NCBI RefSeq assembly: GCF_021440195.1
Contig: NZ_JAJTSZ010000001.1
Coordinates: 1-64,000, forward strand
DNA: 64,000 bases
Direction of reading: 5' to 3'
From: Dyadobacter sp. CY356
GTDB lineage: Bacteria > Bacteroidota > Bacteroidia > Cytophagales > Spirosomataceae
Under the pieces are notes generated by a model. That model saw nothing but the letters and a program-made list of their open reading frames with translations. It did not search any database and had not been told where the DNA came from. Positions 1 to 9,121 of the stretch are shown here, piece after piece (the first letter of the stretch is position 1; the number at the start of each line of letters is the position of its first letter). Made by a program: the position numbers and the translations under genes.

Positions 1-265
1 CTCATGGTCTTAGAATAAGTTTGCCTTTTCTCGTCCTATACTGGCTTATCACCTTTCTGGTGAATCCTTAGGTGCTGTTGTGACTCTTAGCATTGGGTGG
101 TGGGGAATACCTTGGGTGCTACATATCCTGCTGGATTGTTTAGGCTTCAATCTCCTCTCACCACTCAATACCAAGTTCTGAACTTAATCTTTATTAACCA
201 TGATTTTCTAAGACAAACATACGAGGCTTTAGCCTTGGGGTGAGCGAGCTATGATATTTCCGGCT
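1..265. other. Non-coding stretch at window edge
   Basis: No credible reading frame is visible on either strand. A 9-nt perfect inverted repeat, GTCTTAGAA at 7-15 and TTCTAAGAC at 206-214, encloses about 190 bases. This could be the base of a structured RNA or the end of a mobile element lying to the left, but nothing diagnostic was recognised. Confidence 0.4.
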
Positions 266-2605
266 TTAGCCATTAGTCGCTGCCAGTTCATGCACCGCTT
301 CCCTATGCTTTTTCACTTTTAGTATCACCTGTTTAGAGGTAGGCGTATTACTTTTGTCCGCTACACTGCTTACCGGAACCAGCACATTTGTTTCAGGAAA
401 GTAGGTAGCCGAGCAACCTTCCGGAATTGGATATTTGACAACGATAAACTTATTGGCAACACGCTCAATACCATCATGATTATTGATAAGATCTACAATA
501 TCTCCATCTTTCAAACCACGTGAAGTGATGTCATTTTCATTCATAAAAATTACCCGGCGTTCATTATAAATTCCCCGGTAACGGTCATTTAAACCGTAAA
601 TCGTTGTGTTAAACTGATCGTGGCTTCGAATGGTCATCATCATCAGATCATCTTTTTCCATCGGCAAAGTGGTAACCGGGGCAATATTGAAATGTGCTTT
701 TTTTGTTGGCGTATCAAACGTCCCTTCCCGATTACAGTTTGGCAAATAAAAACCTCCGGGCATTCTTACGCGCTCATTATATTTTTCAAATCCCGGAATT
801 GTTTTTTCAATCGCATCCCGAATGGTATCATAATGTTTTTCAAACGCATCCCAGTTAACAGTACTTTCCTCGCCAAACATTGCCTTTGCAAGACGGCAAA
901 CAATAACCGGCTCGCTCAGTAAATCATCAGAAATTGGCTTTAAAATACCTTTTGAAGACTGAATTACGCCCATTGAATTTTCGCAGGAAATAAATTGTCT
1001 TTCGCCATTTGTAGAATCAATATCACTTCTTCCCAAACATGGCAGGATAATCGCCTCTCCTCCATGAACCAGATGGCTGCGGTTTAATTTGGTAGAAACA
1101 TGGACGGTAAGGCTGCATTGCCTCAGTGCTTCGGCCGTGTAATTTGTGTCAGGTGTGGCAGAAATAAAATTTCCACCCATGCCAAAAAAGATTTTGGCTT
1201 TGCCATCGTGCAGGGCTTTGATACTATTCACGACATCCAGCCCATGTTCTTTTGGTGGTACAAAGCCGAAATTCTCCTCAATCTTTTGCAGCAAGTCATC
1301 CGAAGGTTTTTCGAAAATTCCCATTGTCCGGTCTCCCTGCACATTACTATGCCCCCGAACCGGGCAAGTTCCCGCCCCTGGTTTTCCAATACTTCCTTTC
1401 AGCAAAAGCAGGTTTACAACTTCCTTAATGGTATCCACAGCATTTTTGTGCTGTGTTAAACCCATCGCCCAACAGACTATTATTTTTGACTTATGTTTTA
1501 AAATCTGGACAGCTTCCTTTATCTGGGCAAGCGGGATTCCGCATGTTTTTATCAGTTCATCAAGATTCTGCTCTTTGATATGCTGTTTAAAATCTGCAAC
1601 ACCAATGGTATTTTTTTCGATAAATTCCAGGTCTAAAACCGAGCCGGGATTTTTTTCATCTTCCTCAATCAACAACATTTGAATCGCCTTTAACAGAGCC
1701 ATATCGCCATTTATTTTGATATGGAGAAAAAGATCTGTTAACGCAGTGTCAATATCCAGCACACCTTTCACGGTTTGCGGATTACTAAAACCCATCAAAC
1801 CAGTTTCCGGAAGTGGGTTTGCTGAGATAATCTTCGCCCCGTTTTGTTTTCCTTTCTGCAAAGCAGAAAGCATTCTCGGATGATTCGTTCCCGGATTCTG
1901 TCCCAGAATAATAATCACCTCAGCTTCATAAAGGTCAGATAATTTTACCGATCCCTTTCCTATTCCTAACGATTCTCCCAAGGCAACACCGCTGCTCTCA
2001 TGACACATATTACTGCAATCGGGCAGGTTATTGGTACCATATTCCCGTACAAAAAGCTGGTATAAAAATGCAGCTTCATTGCTTGTACGGCCAGATGTAT
2101 AGAAAATGGCTTCATCCGGAGAAGCCAACTTTTTCAAAGATCCGGCAATTTTAACAAAAGCATTATCCCAAGAAATTGGTTGGTAATGCGTTGCACCTTT
2201 TGCCAAAAACATAGGTTGTGCGACGCGGCCTTTACTTCCAATTTCATAATCAGACAATTTGGCCAGATCTGAAACCGAATTTTCGGCAAAAAATGATGGT
2301 GTTAGTTTTTTCTGTGTTGCTTCTTCGGCTACGGCACGTGCACCATTTTCACAATATTCAGCGACAGGGGAGCGCTCATCGTCAGGATCGGGCCAGGCGC
2401 AACTCGGACAATCGAAACCTCCTTTTTTATTCAGACTCCATAATGCTTTCATTCCTCTGCTGAAACCAGCTTCGCCAACCACTTTTTCCATGCTGGAAAC
2501 TACGGCCGGAACGCCAGCTGCGATGGTTTTTATCTTGCCACGTTTCAATCCCGTAAATTCTTCCGGATTTTCAGCACCGGGTGTTGGCGATTTCTTTTTG
2601 TCCAT
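266..2605 (-). CDS. Molybdopterin oxidoreductase alpha subunit, FdhF/YdeP type
   Basis: This 779-residue protein belongs to the formate dehydrogenase alpha-subunit-like molybdopterin oxidoreductases (YdeP group). The N-terminus carries FDCPSCAWPDP and a further YCENGA cysteine, as in the iron-sulfur region of this group. CHESSGVALG and GQNPGTNHPRM follow in the molybdopterin domain, and the last 120 residues form the dinucleotide-binding beta-barrel (MTIRSHDQFNTTIYG, then GLKDGDIVD). It starts 3 nt after the small upstream gene and is last in a mobA-fdhD-small gene operon, which fits a bis-MGD enzyme needing cofactor sulfuration. No electron-transfer subunit or membrane anchor is nearby, so the partner and true substrate are unknown; formate is not proven. 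Cytoplasmic, with no signal peptide. Confidence 0.9.
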   Translation of the reverse strand: MDKKKSPTPGAENPEEFTGLKRGKIKTIAAGVPAVVSSMEKVVGEAGFSRGMKALWSLNKKGGFDCPSCAWPDPDDERSPVAEYCENGARAVAEEATQKKLTPSFFAENSVSDLAKLSDYEIGSKGRVAQPMFLAKGATHYQPISWDNAFVKIAGSLKKLASPDEAIFYTSGRTSNEAAFLYQLFVREYGTNNLPDCSNMCHESSGVALGESLGIGKGSVKLSDLYEAEVIIILGQNPGTNHPRMLSALQKGKQNGAKIISANPLPETGLMGFSNPQTVKGVLDIDTALTDLFLHIKINGDMALLKAIQMLLIEEDEKNPGSVLDLEFIEKNTIGVADFKQHIKEQNLDELIKTCGIPLAQIKEAVQILKHKSKIIVCWAMGLTQHKNAVDTIKEVVNLLLLKGSIGKPGAGTCPVRGHSNVQGDRTMGIFEKPSDDLLQKIEENFGFVPPKEHGLDVVNSIKALHDGKAKIFFGMGGNFISATPDTNYTAEALRQCSLTVHVSTKLNRSHLVHGGEAIILPCLGRSDIDSTNGERQFISCENSMGVIQSSKGILKPISDDLLSEPVIVCRLAKAMFGEESTVNWDAFEKHYDTIRDAIEKTIPGFEKYNERVRMPGGFYLPNCNREGTFDTPTKKAHFNIAPVTTLPMEKDDLMMMTIRSHDQFNTTIYGLNDRYRGIYNERRVIFMNENDITSRGLKDGDIVDLINNHDGIERVANKFIVVKYPIPEGCSATYFPETNVLVPVSSVADKSNTPTSKQVILKVKKHREAVHELAATNG

Positions 2606-2608
2606 GGT

Positions 2609-2977
2609 TCAGCAGGTCTTATTAGGGTTTTCAAAGTTGTCCGATTGGTCTTCAGTTACGTTATCCAGGCATTTAAAATCTTTTTCCAACAAAAGATACA
2701 AACTTTCATTTTCACCTATCGGCATATTTGCTTCAAAGCCAACAACATTATTTCCGGGCCAATCAGACAGAAAAGTCTCCGGAACGAACATTGTAATTTT
2801 ATCATTATCGTATGTAGCGGTAATTGTTTTGGCGCCACGTTCTTTTTGCAGGCAGTATCCAAAAGCGTTTTTACCAAAAAATGTTTTTTCTTCAATATAT
2901 CCGATGGCAGCAAGTTTGTCAACTTCTGATTTCGACAAACGTATCCGGATAGAATTACCCTGAATTCTTATTTTCAT
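2609..2977 (-). CDS. Small conserved protein of the Fdh operon (DUF7009-like)
   Basis: A 122-residue soluble protein starting MKIRIQGNSIRIRLSKSEV. It has no signal peptide or membrane segment, and its predicted character is mostly beta strand. It lies between fdhD (14-nt gap) and the oxidoreductase gene (3-nt gap), so it is surely co-transcribed with them. From memory it resembles small Bacteroidota proteins classed as DUF7009 that accompany FdhD, but this could not be checked. A role in maturation or regulation of the molybdoenzyme is inferred from position only. The tail has cysteines (FKCLDN and a terminal NKTC). Confidence 0.75.
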   Translation of the reverse strand: MKIRIQGNSIRIRLSKSEVDKLAAIGYIEEKTFFGKNAFGYCLQKERGAKTITATYDNDKITMFVPETFLSDWPGNNVVGFEANMPIGENESLYLLLEKDFKCLDNVTEDQSDNFENPNKTC

Positions 2978-2990
2978 AATTTTAATAAGA

Positions 2991-3821
2991 TCAGAGCATT
3001 ATTCTCTGACTTCCTGAATAAATATTAAATCTTTCTCTTCCTAAAAAACCGATCAGCGTAATGCCAAAATCTTCGGCCAGTTGTAATGCCAGACTTGAAG
3101 GTGCGCCAATAGCAGCTACAATTTTGATTCCTGCCATACTTGCTTTCTGGATCAGCTCAAAACTGGCTCTTCCGCTCAATAGCAAAATTGTATTTGTTAA
3201 AGGCAATTGTTCCGATAAAAAAGATGCGCCGATCACTTTGTCCAGTGCATTATGTCTTCCGACATCCTCGCGAAGTAATACGAAGCTGCCTTCCAGGTCA
3301 AAAAGTGCAGAAGCGTGTAAGCCACCCGTGTTTTGGAATACCTCCTGTTGATTTCTTAATGTTTCCTGCAAAGTATAAAATAACCCGCCAGACACTGAAA
3401 TATCATCGTTTTCCCCCCGATAAGAAGATACCGTTTTGATAGCATCAATACTGGATTTGCCACACACACCGCAGCTGGAAGTTGTATAAAAATTCCGTTC
3501 TGATGTCTGAAGCTTTGGCGTTACGTTTTCGGCCAATGTTACGGTAACTTTATTATCATCAAATAAATCAGATTTAATATTAGTTACCTGATTTCTATCT
3601 TTAATAATGCCTTCGGTAAATAAAAAACCAACAGCCAGCTCTTCATCATTTCCCGGCGTCCGCATGGTAACGGAAATACTTTTTTTTGTCTGCTCTCCAT
3701 CCAGGTCGTAGTTTATCCGGATTTCCAGAGGTTCTTCCACCGCCAGCTGATCTTCGGCATCAACAATACCATTTATAGAAACCTTTTTTATATTGATGTG
3801 TTTGACCGAATCTTTAAGCAT
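2991..3821 (-). CDS. fdhD: Formate dehydrogenase accessory sulfurtransferase FdhD
   Basis: FdhD carries sulfur from a cysteine desulfurase to the molybdenum of bis-MGD, activating formate dehydrogenase-type enzymes. The protein has the family core: EEPLEIRINYD near the start, MRTPGNDEELAVGFLFTEGI, the redox motif SSCGVCGKSS with the two cysteines that carry the sulfur, and EDVGRHNALDKVIG for cofactor binding. The chosen ATG at 3821 gives MLKDSVKHINIKKV, 277 residues, and leaves 13 nt after the mobA-like stop. A longer frame reaching 3899 would overlap that gene and add an atypical basic N-terminus, so it was rejected. Confidence 0.95.
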   Translation of the reverse strand: MLKDSVKHINIKKVSINGIVDAEDQLAVEEPLEIRINYDLDGEQTKKSISVTMRTPGNDEELAVGFLFTEGIIKDRNQVTNIKSDLFDDNKVTVTLAENVTPKLQTSERNFYTTSSCGVCGKSSIDAIKTVSSYRGENDDISVSGGLFYTLQETLRNQQEVFQNTGGLHASALFDLEGSFVLLREDVGRHNALDKVIGASFLSEQLPLTNTILLLSGRASFELIQKASMAGIKIVAAIGAPSSLALQLAEDFGITLIGFLGRERFNIYSGSQRIML

Positions 3822-3834
3822 GAAAAAGGTTGAC

Positions 3835-4437
3835 TTAAATTTGAATTTTACGGATAATCGAGTCCTTTGCAATTTTGCAATCTTCGGGCGTATCCACACT
3901 TACCAGGTTTTTAGGACGTGCCGAGTGATATTTTCCAGCTTCATTTTCTTTTAAAAACTGCTGTAATGAAAATTCATTATTTCCATACATACGCTGAATT
4001 TCGTTTTTGGATTTATGAGAATACCAGCCAAGTAAAGGTTCGTAAATTTCCTGTTCCGGATTGTAAAAAGCCGAAGCCATTTCATCCGGTTTTACAGACT
4101 TCACAAATTCTTTCAAATCCTTAGTCGTGATGTATGGATAATCGCATCCAACGACCAGAAAATCGTGGTTGGGATAATAATTGAAGGCAGTCAGCAAACC
4201 AGCCATGGGCCCGATGTTTTCATATTGAGGCAGGTCTGGAAGTGATTTGTATTTTTCTGTAATACTCTCTTTCTGAGCATTATTGCAGCAAATAAAAACT
4301 TTATCGCATATCCATTCCAGCATTTCGTAAACGTAGTAACGCTGCGGTTTTCCATAATAGTCGATCAGACTTTTGTCAGTGCCCATGCGCTTGCTTTGCC
4401 CGCCGCAGATGACAAGTCCATACAATTCCTTTTTCAT
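3835..4437 (-). CDS. mobA: MobA-like molybdenum cofactor guanylyltransferase
   Basis: A 200-residue NTP-transferase. The N-terminal GLVICGGQSKRMGTDKSL is the GGxSxRMGxDK nucleotide-binding signature of MobA, which joins GMP to molybdopterin to make the guanine dinucleotide cofactor. DFLVVGCDYPYI provides the metal-binding aspartate region. It heads the operon fdhD, small protein, oxidoreductase on the minus strand, and that context favours MobA over related transferases such as MocA or CofC. Length matches the family (about 190-200 residues). Confidence 0.88.
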   Translation of the reverse strand: MKKELYGLVICGGQSKRMGTDKSLIDYYGKPQRYYVYEMLEWICDKVFICCNNAQKESITEKYKSLPDLPQYENIGPMAGLLTAFNYYPNHDFLVVGCDYPYITTKDLKEFVKSVKPDEMASAFYNPEQEIYEPLLGWYSHKSKNEIQRMYGNNEFSLQQFLKENEAGKYHSARPKNLVSVDTPEDCKIAKDSIIRKIQI

Positions 4438-4635
4438 TTTATATGAATTAAACAGGAGTGAATCCAGGTTGTGCGTTTTTTAGTCAATATAACGGTACAA
4501 ATTGGTATATGTGATTTGCTTGCCGGCATATCTTTCAATTTAAAACTTAACTTTATCGTTTTATAAGTAATCATGCCAATAAGATTCTGATTTCCAGATA
4601 TTTTTAGAAGAATTAAATTATTATTAAATATTGAT

Positions 4636-5679
4636 ATGGAAAGCAGTGATGTTAAAATTTCCAGAAAAAAGCCAATTTATCCGGTAAGTACCGAGTTGAG
4701 AAAATATCTTCGTTCTTATCAAAGAGAAGCACGGCTTCCGGTTGGTTACAACGATTTGCTTAATTTTTACGAATCATTTCCTGTTATCGATAAAAACGGC
4801 AAAGACACACTTTGGCAAAGTCCGCTTTATCCGCCACACGATATTGATCGTCTTCATAACGGTTTGAAACGAGCCTATGCGATGTTGAAAGCTTCCGGAA
4901 ATCTTCGCATTGTTGAACATAAGTATATTGATAAAATCGAATACTGTACTTTCGGGAATTCCAATCCTTTTCGGATCAAGATAGTTAACCGGCTGAATGA
5001 TATCTACGATTATTTCTATGTAAAAAAGGCGGACGCCTCCCGGATTTACGGTCTGGAACTGGAAGAAATTTTTTCTCCGAATCAGGTTAATTATCTGGTG
5101 GACGGAAATTCGCTTATTGAAGAGCATATTGCGGGAATTCCGGGTGATGTGTTTTTAAAAACCCGCCTGGAACATACCGATTATAACCCGAAAAGAATAG
5201 CAAAGGAATTTGTCAAATTCAATGAAAGATGCATGATTACGCTTTTAGGGGATATGCGCGCATACAATTTTGTCATGCAGATAACACCTGATTTTGACGA
5301 TTATCAGTTCCGTTTACGGGCAATCGATTTTGATCAGCAGTTTTATGAGGGCAATATGAAGGTATATATGCCTCAATATTTCAAAGAAAATCTGCCTTAC
5401 GTTAAGCTGGCAATGGAACATTTGACTGACAAAACAGTTTTGCAATATCAGCAGGAAGAGCAATCTTCCATCGTGCACCAGGTGAGGAGTGAGCGTCACA
5501 GGCTCGCTGCTTTACGTGATGTCTCTAAAAAAGATAATATTTCAACTCCTGAAAAAATACTGGAACTACGCGCCGGACTGGCACAATTCCACAACAATCC
5601 GGATTACTACCGTTGCCTGACAATGACCGATATTATTGAACTGAATGTAAAAAACGTAATCAGACAAGTACGATTATAA
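4636..5679 (+). CDS. Kinase-fold protein of unknown substrate
   Basis: A 347-residue soluble protein not recognised by name. It shows the layout of an atypical small-molecule kinase: FYVKKAD near residue 130 could supply the beta-3 lysine, and LEEIFSPNQ near 142 a helix-C glutamate. LIEEHIAGIPG at 160-170 resembles the hinge of aminoglycoside or fructosamine kinases. LLGDMRAYNFV at 203-213 places Asp206 and Asn211 exactly as in the HGDxxxxN catalytic loop (His replaced by Leu), and RAIDFDQQF at 228-236 looks like the metal-binding D-x-D. The gene stands alone, divergent from the molybdenum operon. The kinase reading is an inference from motif spacing. Confidence 0.7.
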   Translation: MESSDVKISRKKPIYPVSTELRKYLRSYQREARLPVGYNDLLNFYESFPVIDKNGKDTLWQSPLYPPHDIDRLHNGLKRAYAMLKASGNLRIVEHKYIDKIEYCTFGNSNPFRIKIVNRLNDIYDYFYVKKADASRIYGLELEEIFSPNQVNYLVDGNSLIEEHIAGIPGDVFLKTRLEHTDYNPKRIAKEFVKFNERCMITLLGDMRAYNFVMQITPDFDDYQFRLRAIDFDQQFYEGNMKVYMPQYFKENLPYVKLAMEHLTDKTVLQYQQEEQSSIVHQVRSERHRLAALRDVSKKDNISTPEKILELRAGLAQFHNNPDYYRCLTMTDIIELNVKNVIRQVRL

Positions 5680-5687
5680 TTGTTAAG

Positions 5688-5812
5688 GGTTAATTGTTAA
5701 TGATGGCTTGTTTCATATTTTGTGTTCCTAAACGCCTTATAGGTTTTATTATTCGATGTAGCACAAGTATTAGCTTCTGGCGACTCCAAATCAAACGCAT
5801 TAACAATTAACC
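5688..5812. repeat. 15-bp inverted repeat pair
   Basis: GGTTAATTGTTAATG at 5688-5702 is repeated as its exact reverse complement at 5798-5812, 95 nt apart, between the kinase-fold gene and mnmA. It may be a remnant of a small mobile or dispersed element; no function is evident. Confidence 0.5.
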
Positions 5813-5836
5813 ATTAATACTTAACCATTATTCCTC

Positions 5837-5844
5837 TATCTTTG
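5837..5844 (+). promoter_or_regulatory. Bacteroidota -7 promoter box for mnmA
   Basis: TATCTTTG matches the TAnnTTTG -7 consensus and sits 85 nt upstream of the mnmA ATG. No clear -33 TTG was found at the ideal spacing. Confidence 0.55.
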
Positions 5845-5928
5845 CGGAACCAATCAGATATTTTTCTCTGTTTGAATTTTTCAAACTAATCAAAATCGGA
5901 AGGCGTTCAACCTTCGCAGATTCCCGCA

Positions 5929-7047
5929 ATGAGTAAACACGGACGAATTTTAGTCGCGATGAGCGGCGGTATTGACAGCTCTCTGGCAGCGGTCATGTTA
6001 CACGAACAAGGTTATGAGGTCATTGGAATGACCATGAAAACCTGGGACTATGCCAGTAGCGGCGGTTCCAAAAAAGAAACAGGTTGCTGCTCCCTCGATT
6101 CTATCAATGACGCAAGAAGTATTGCCGTCGAATTAGGATTTCCACATTATATATTAGATATCCGGGCTGAATTTGGCGATTATGTGATCGACCACTTTAC
6201 TGGCGAATATCTGGAAGGGCGTACGCCGAATCCCTGCGTATTGTGTAATACGCACATTAAATGGGACGCACTTTTAAAACGTGCCGATCGTCTGGACTGC
6301 GAATTCATTGCGACGGGTCATTATGCCAATATGCAGTTTAATGATGGTCGCCATTATGTTTCCAAAGGAATTGATAGCTGGAAAGACCAGAGTTATGTCC
6401 TTTGGGGCGTTTCTCAGGAAAGTTTAAGCAGGACAAAACTTCCGCTTGGTTATTTGCACAAAAGTGAAATTCGTGAAATGGCGCGTGAAAGAGGTTTTAT
6501 TGATCTGGTCAATAAAGCGGAAAGCTATGAAATCTGTTTCGTGCCGGATAATGATTACCGTGGATTTTTGAAACGCAGAATTCCGGGTTTGGAGGCAGAA
6601 GTAGCAGGAGGGAATTTTGTGTATGAAGATGGAACAGTTGTAGGAAAACATGAAGGTTATCCATTTTATACCGTTGGTCAGCGCAAAGGGTTAGGTATTG
6701 CTCTGGGCAGACCTGTTTTTGTGACTGAAGTCAGAAAAGATACGAATGAAGTTGTTCTGGGAGATTTACCCGATCTGTTCCGTGATGGAATGTATGTGAG
6801 TAAATTGAACTGGCAAAAATATGATGGCATTACTAAACCATTGGAAACCGTAACAAAAGTACGTTACAAACATGACGGAACGCCTGCGCTATTGATTCCT
6901 GATGAACCGGGAAAAATTAAAGTACATTTCCACGACGGCGTAAATGGTATCGCACCGGGACAAGCTGCTGTTTTTTATGAAGGTGATGATGTAGTGGGTG
7001 GTGGCTGGATTATGAAGAACTTCCGCCAGGATAAGGAATTGTTTTAG
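5929..7047 (+). CDS. mnmA: tRNA-specific 2-thiouridylase MnmA
   Basis: MnmA uses ATP and a persulfide to install the 2-thio group on the wobble uridine of Lys, Glu and Gln tRNAs. The sequence begins with the PP-loop LVAMSGGIDSSLAAVML. Both catalytic cysteines are present, in TPNPCVLCNTHIKWD and in SYEICFVPDNDYRGFL. YTVGQRKGLGIALG leads into the C-terminal beta-barrel domains. At 372 residues it has the normal family length. It is monocistronic and convergent with the following lipoprotein gene, from which a long hairpin separates it. Confidence 0.96.
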   Translation: MSKHGRILVAMSGGIDSSLAAVMLHEQGYEVIGMTMKTWDYASSGGSKKETGCCSLDSINDARSIAVELGFPHYILDIRAEFGDYVIDHFTGEYLEGRTPNPCVLCNTHIKWDALLKRADRLDCEFIATGHYANMQFNDGRHYVSKGIDSWKDQSYVLWGVSQESLSRTKLPLGYLHKSEIREMARERGFIDLVNKAESYEICFVPDNDYRGFLKRRIPGLEAEVAGGNFVYEDGTVVGKHEGYPFYTVGQRKGLGIALGRPVFVTEVRKDTNEVVLGDLPDLFRDGMYVSKLNWQKYDGITKPLETVTKVRYKHDGTPALLIPDEPGKIKVHFHDGVNGIAPGQAAVFYEGDDVVGGGWIMKNFRQDKELF

Positions 7048-7063
7048 CAAAAAAAGTTCGCTA

Positions 7064-7110
7064 AAAGGTCAGAAGAGGTCGGGTGTTTAGCCTGACCTCT
7101 ACTGACCTTT
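7064..7110. terminator. Bidirectional hairpin after mnmA
   Basis: Bases 7064-7080 pair with 7094-7110 in 16 of 17 positions (AAAGGTCAG and AGAGGTC with their complements). The stem lies between two convergent genes. A-runs to the left and a T-poor right flank suggest it works best on the minus strand. Confidence 0.7.
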
Positions 7111-7124
7111 CAATAAGTATGATA

Positions 7125-8201
7125 TTAAAGAACCTGAATTGCCCACTTTTCGGATGTGGAGGATTCTGTTTCTTTTGTGATCACATATATCTGATCTCCT
7201 TTTGAATTTACAAAAACGAAATAAGGCTCAATAACTGATAGTGGATTTCCTGCAAATTTTTTAACTGAGATTTTCTTCTGATAAGATAGATTAGTTGCAT
7301 CGTAGATCCATACGTAGGGCATATTCGGTCTGTCCGACCAATACAAAGTATCAGTAGAAATAGCATATAATTTGTTGGAAACGACAGAATGATCCAGCGA
7401 AAAAATCTTTTTATTTTGATCGTATGAGTTTTTGATCGTATCAAGCCCAACGGTTCCATTGTAGGTCATGTCTATATTTTTTTCTTCTGAAAGTCTTAAT
7501 GTGGTCTGGCCTTTAACAAAAACTCTTTTGCCATCTTCGCTAAACCATAAATCACCAGCAATCGGATAATCTCCATGGTATGGTGAATCATAGAGCCAGG
7601 TTGCTTTACCACCCTGAATATCATATTTGTCAATATCACTTGGAGAAAGGCCGTTATTAGTTACATAAATAAATTTTCCCGAAGGATGAAGTTTTGCTTT
7701 TGAACCGGCATACATGGAAGAGCCGGTACTTAAACTTTCATTCCCATTGGAGAGATTAATACAGTGAATATTTTGCCATTGATCTCTTTTTGGAAAAACG
7801 TATGCCCAATTGTTATTTCCTAAAACAATGTCAAATGCTTCACAGGTAACGTCGTATGTATTAATTATTGCTTTCTTATTTAAATCAATATGTGTAACAT
7901 GTGCGTCATGGCCAACGATAACACTGTTTGCGTCCATTGCGATAGAAACGCTCATTGGAATGAAAGCAAGTGGAATAACTTCCGTTTTGTTTTGGCTGGT
8001 GTAAAATACATTAAGCTGATTTGGATTTGTGGAAACATAAACGAGAATATCTTTCTTTTTAGAATACTCTGCGTCGGTTATGGTTGTTGTTCTGGGTAAT
8101 AGAATTTCACCTTCCGGTAATACGTCTTTTTTCTTTTTACAGGCACTTAAAGAAGCTGCTAATACTCCCAGATAAAGGAATACTGATATAGGTAATTTCA
8201 T
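7125..8201 (-). CDS. Lipoprotein with beta-propeller-like repeats
   Basis: A 358-residue protein with a lipoprotein signal (LGVLAASLSACKKKKD, predicted lipidated Cys near 21). The rest is rich in beta strands resembling YVTN/WD40-type propeller blades, for instance HPSGKFIYVTNNGLS and GDLWFSEDGKRVFVKG, with recurring references to a time-ordered series of short strands. Such surface lipoproteins in Bacteroidota are usually unassigned. It converges with mnmA and is followed upstream by the rlmB terminator, so it is probably a single-gene unit. No catalytic motif was seen. Confidence 0.75.
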   Translation of the reverse strand: MKLPISVFLYLGVLAASLSACKKKKDVLPEGEILLPRTTTITDAEYSKKKDILVYVSTNPNQLNVFYTSQNKTEVIPLAFIPMSVSIAMDANSVIVGHDAHVTHIDLNKKAIINTYDVTCEAFDIVLGNNNWAYVFPKRDQWQNIHCINLSNGNESLSTGSSMYAGSKAKLHPSGKFIYVTNNGLSPSDIDKYDIQGGKATWLYDSPYHGDYPIAGDLWFSEDGKRVFVKGQTTLRLSEEKNIDMTYNGTVGLDTIKNSYDQNKKIFSLDHSVVSNKLYAISTDTLYWSDRPNMPYVWIYDATNLSYQKKISVKKFAGNPLSVIEPYFVFVNSKGDQIYVITKETESSTSEKWAIQVL

Positions 8202-8285
8202 AAATTGATAGAGAATTGTCCGGTTTATTTGGGATTACTGGTACAAATATCTAAAATAAAATAATAATTATAGTCGATCGGTTAC

Positions 8286-8321
8286 AAAAAAAGCCAGCCT
8301 TGAGCAAGACTGGCTTTTTTT
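8286..8321 (-). terminator. Intrinsic terminator of the rlmB operon
   Basis: A stem of AAAAAAAGCCAG (8286-8297) and CTGGCTTTTTTT (8310-8321) lies 18 nt downstream of the rlmB stop. Read on the minus strand, the stem ends in a run of T. Confidence 0.85.
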
Positions 8322-8338
8322 GTAATAAGTTGATTTTC

Positions 8339-9121
8339 CTACAAAACCTTCCCAACAACACGTTGTCTCACAGCTTCATAAAGGATTACAGAGCTAGCCA
8401 CAGAAACATTTAGAGATTCAACTTGTCCATTCAATGGGATTTTCGCACCGCTGTCGGCCAGAAGCAAAAACTCTTTTGAAATCCCATCTTCTTCTGACCC
8501 CATGATAATTACCGTTGGGATTGAGAAATCGATATCGTAAAGTGATTTGTCCGTTTTTTCAGTACTTGCTATGATTTGCAATCCGCTGTTACGCAGATAC
8601 AATAATGTTTCGTAAAGATTTGGTTCGCGGCAAACTGGCAGGAAATTTAAAGCTCCTGACGATGTTTTCATTGCATCAGCATTGATCTGTGCACCACCTT
8701 TTGTAGGTACGATCAAGGCCTGCACACCTGCACATTCAGCCGTACGCGCAATAGCTCCGAAATTCCGGACATCTGTTACGCGGTCTAATAATAATAAAAG
8801 AGGCGTTTTTCCTTCTTCGTATACCTGCGTCAGTACATTATGCAAAGGCATATACTGGATCGGCGACACAAATGCGATTACACCCTGATGGTTTTTTCTG
8901 GTAACTCTGTTCAGTTTTTCTACCGGAACGCGCTGATAAGGAATTCCAAGCTCCTTGGCTGTCTTTTCAATTTCATTAAGACCTAACTCTCTCTGAATAA
9001 ATAAACGTTCGATCTCTTTGCCGGAACGAAGTGTTTCAAGTACAGATTGTGTACCAAAAACCATGTCGGCTTGTGACGGACGAGGGGCGGGCTTTCTTAG
9101 CGTATAGTTCCGTTTCTCCAT
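8339..9121 (-). CDS. rlmB: 23S rRNA (guanosine-2'-O-)-methyltransferase RlmB
   Basis: A 260-residue SpoU/TrmH-class SAM-dependent methyltransferase that methylates G2251 of 23S rRNA. The N-terminal substrate-binding domain begins at MVFGTQSVLETLRSG. The catalytic knot follows: LLLLDRVTDVRNFGAIARTA (motif 1, with Asn and Arg), TVIIMGSEEDGIS (motif 2) and PLNGQVESLNVSVASSVILY (motif 3). The start overlaps the 3' end of the upstream GWxTD gene by 25 nt, indicating translational coupling. Confidence 0.93.
   Translation of the reverse strand: MEKRNYTLRKPAPRPSQADMVFGTQSVLETLRSGKEIERLFIQRELGLNEIEKTAKELGIPYQRVPVEKLNRVTRKNHQGVIAFVSPIQYMPLHNVLTQVYEEGKTPLLLLLDRVTDVRNFGAIARTAECAGVQALIVPTKGGAQINADAMKTSSGALNFLPVCREPNLYETLLYLRNSGLQIIASTEKTDKSLYDIDFSIPTVIIMGSEEDGISKEFLLLADSGAKIPLNGQVESLNVSVASSVILYEAVRQRVVGKVL

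Noticed and set aside
2259-2963. 234-codon plus-strand frame over the molybdenum operon
   Set aside because: Overlaps two well supported genes on the other strand and has low-complexity composition.
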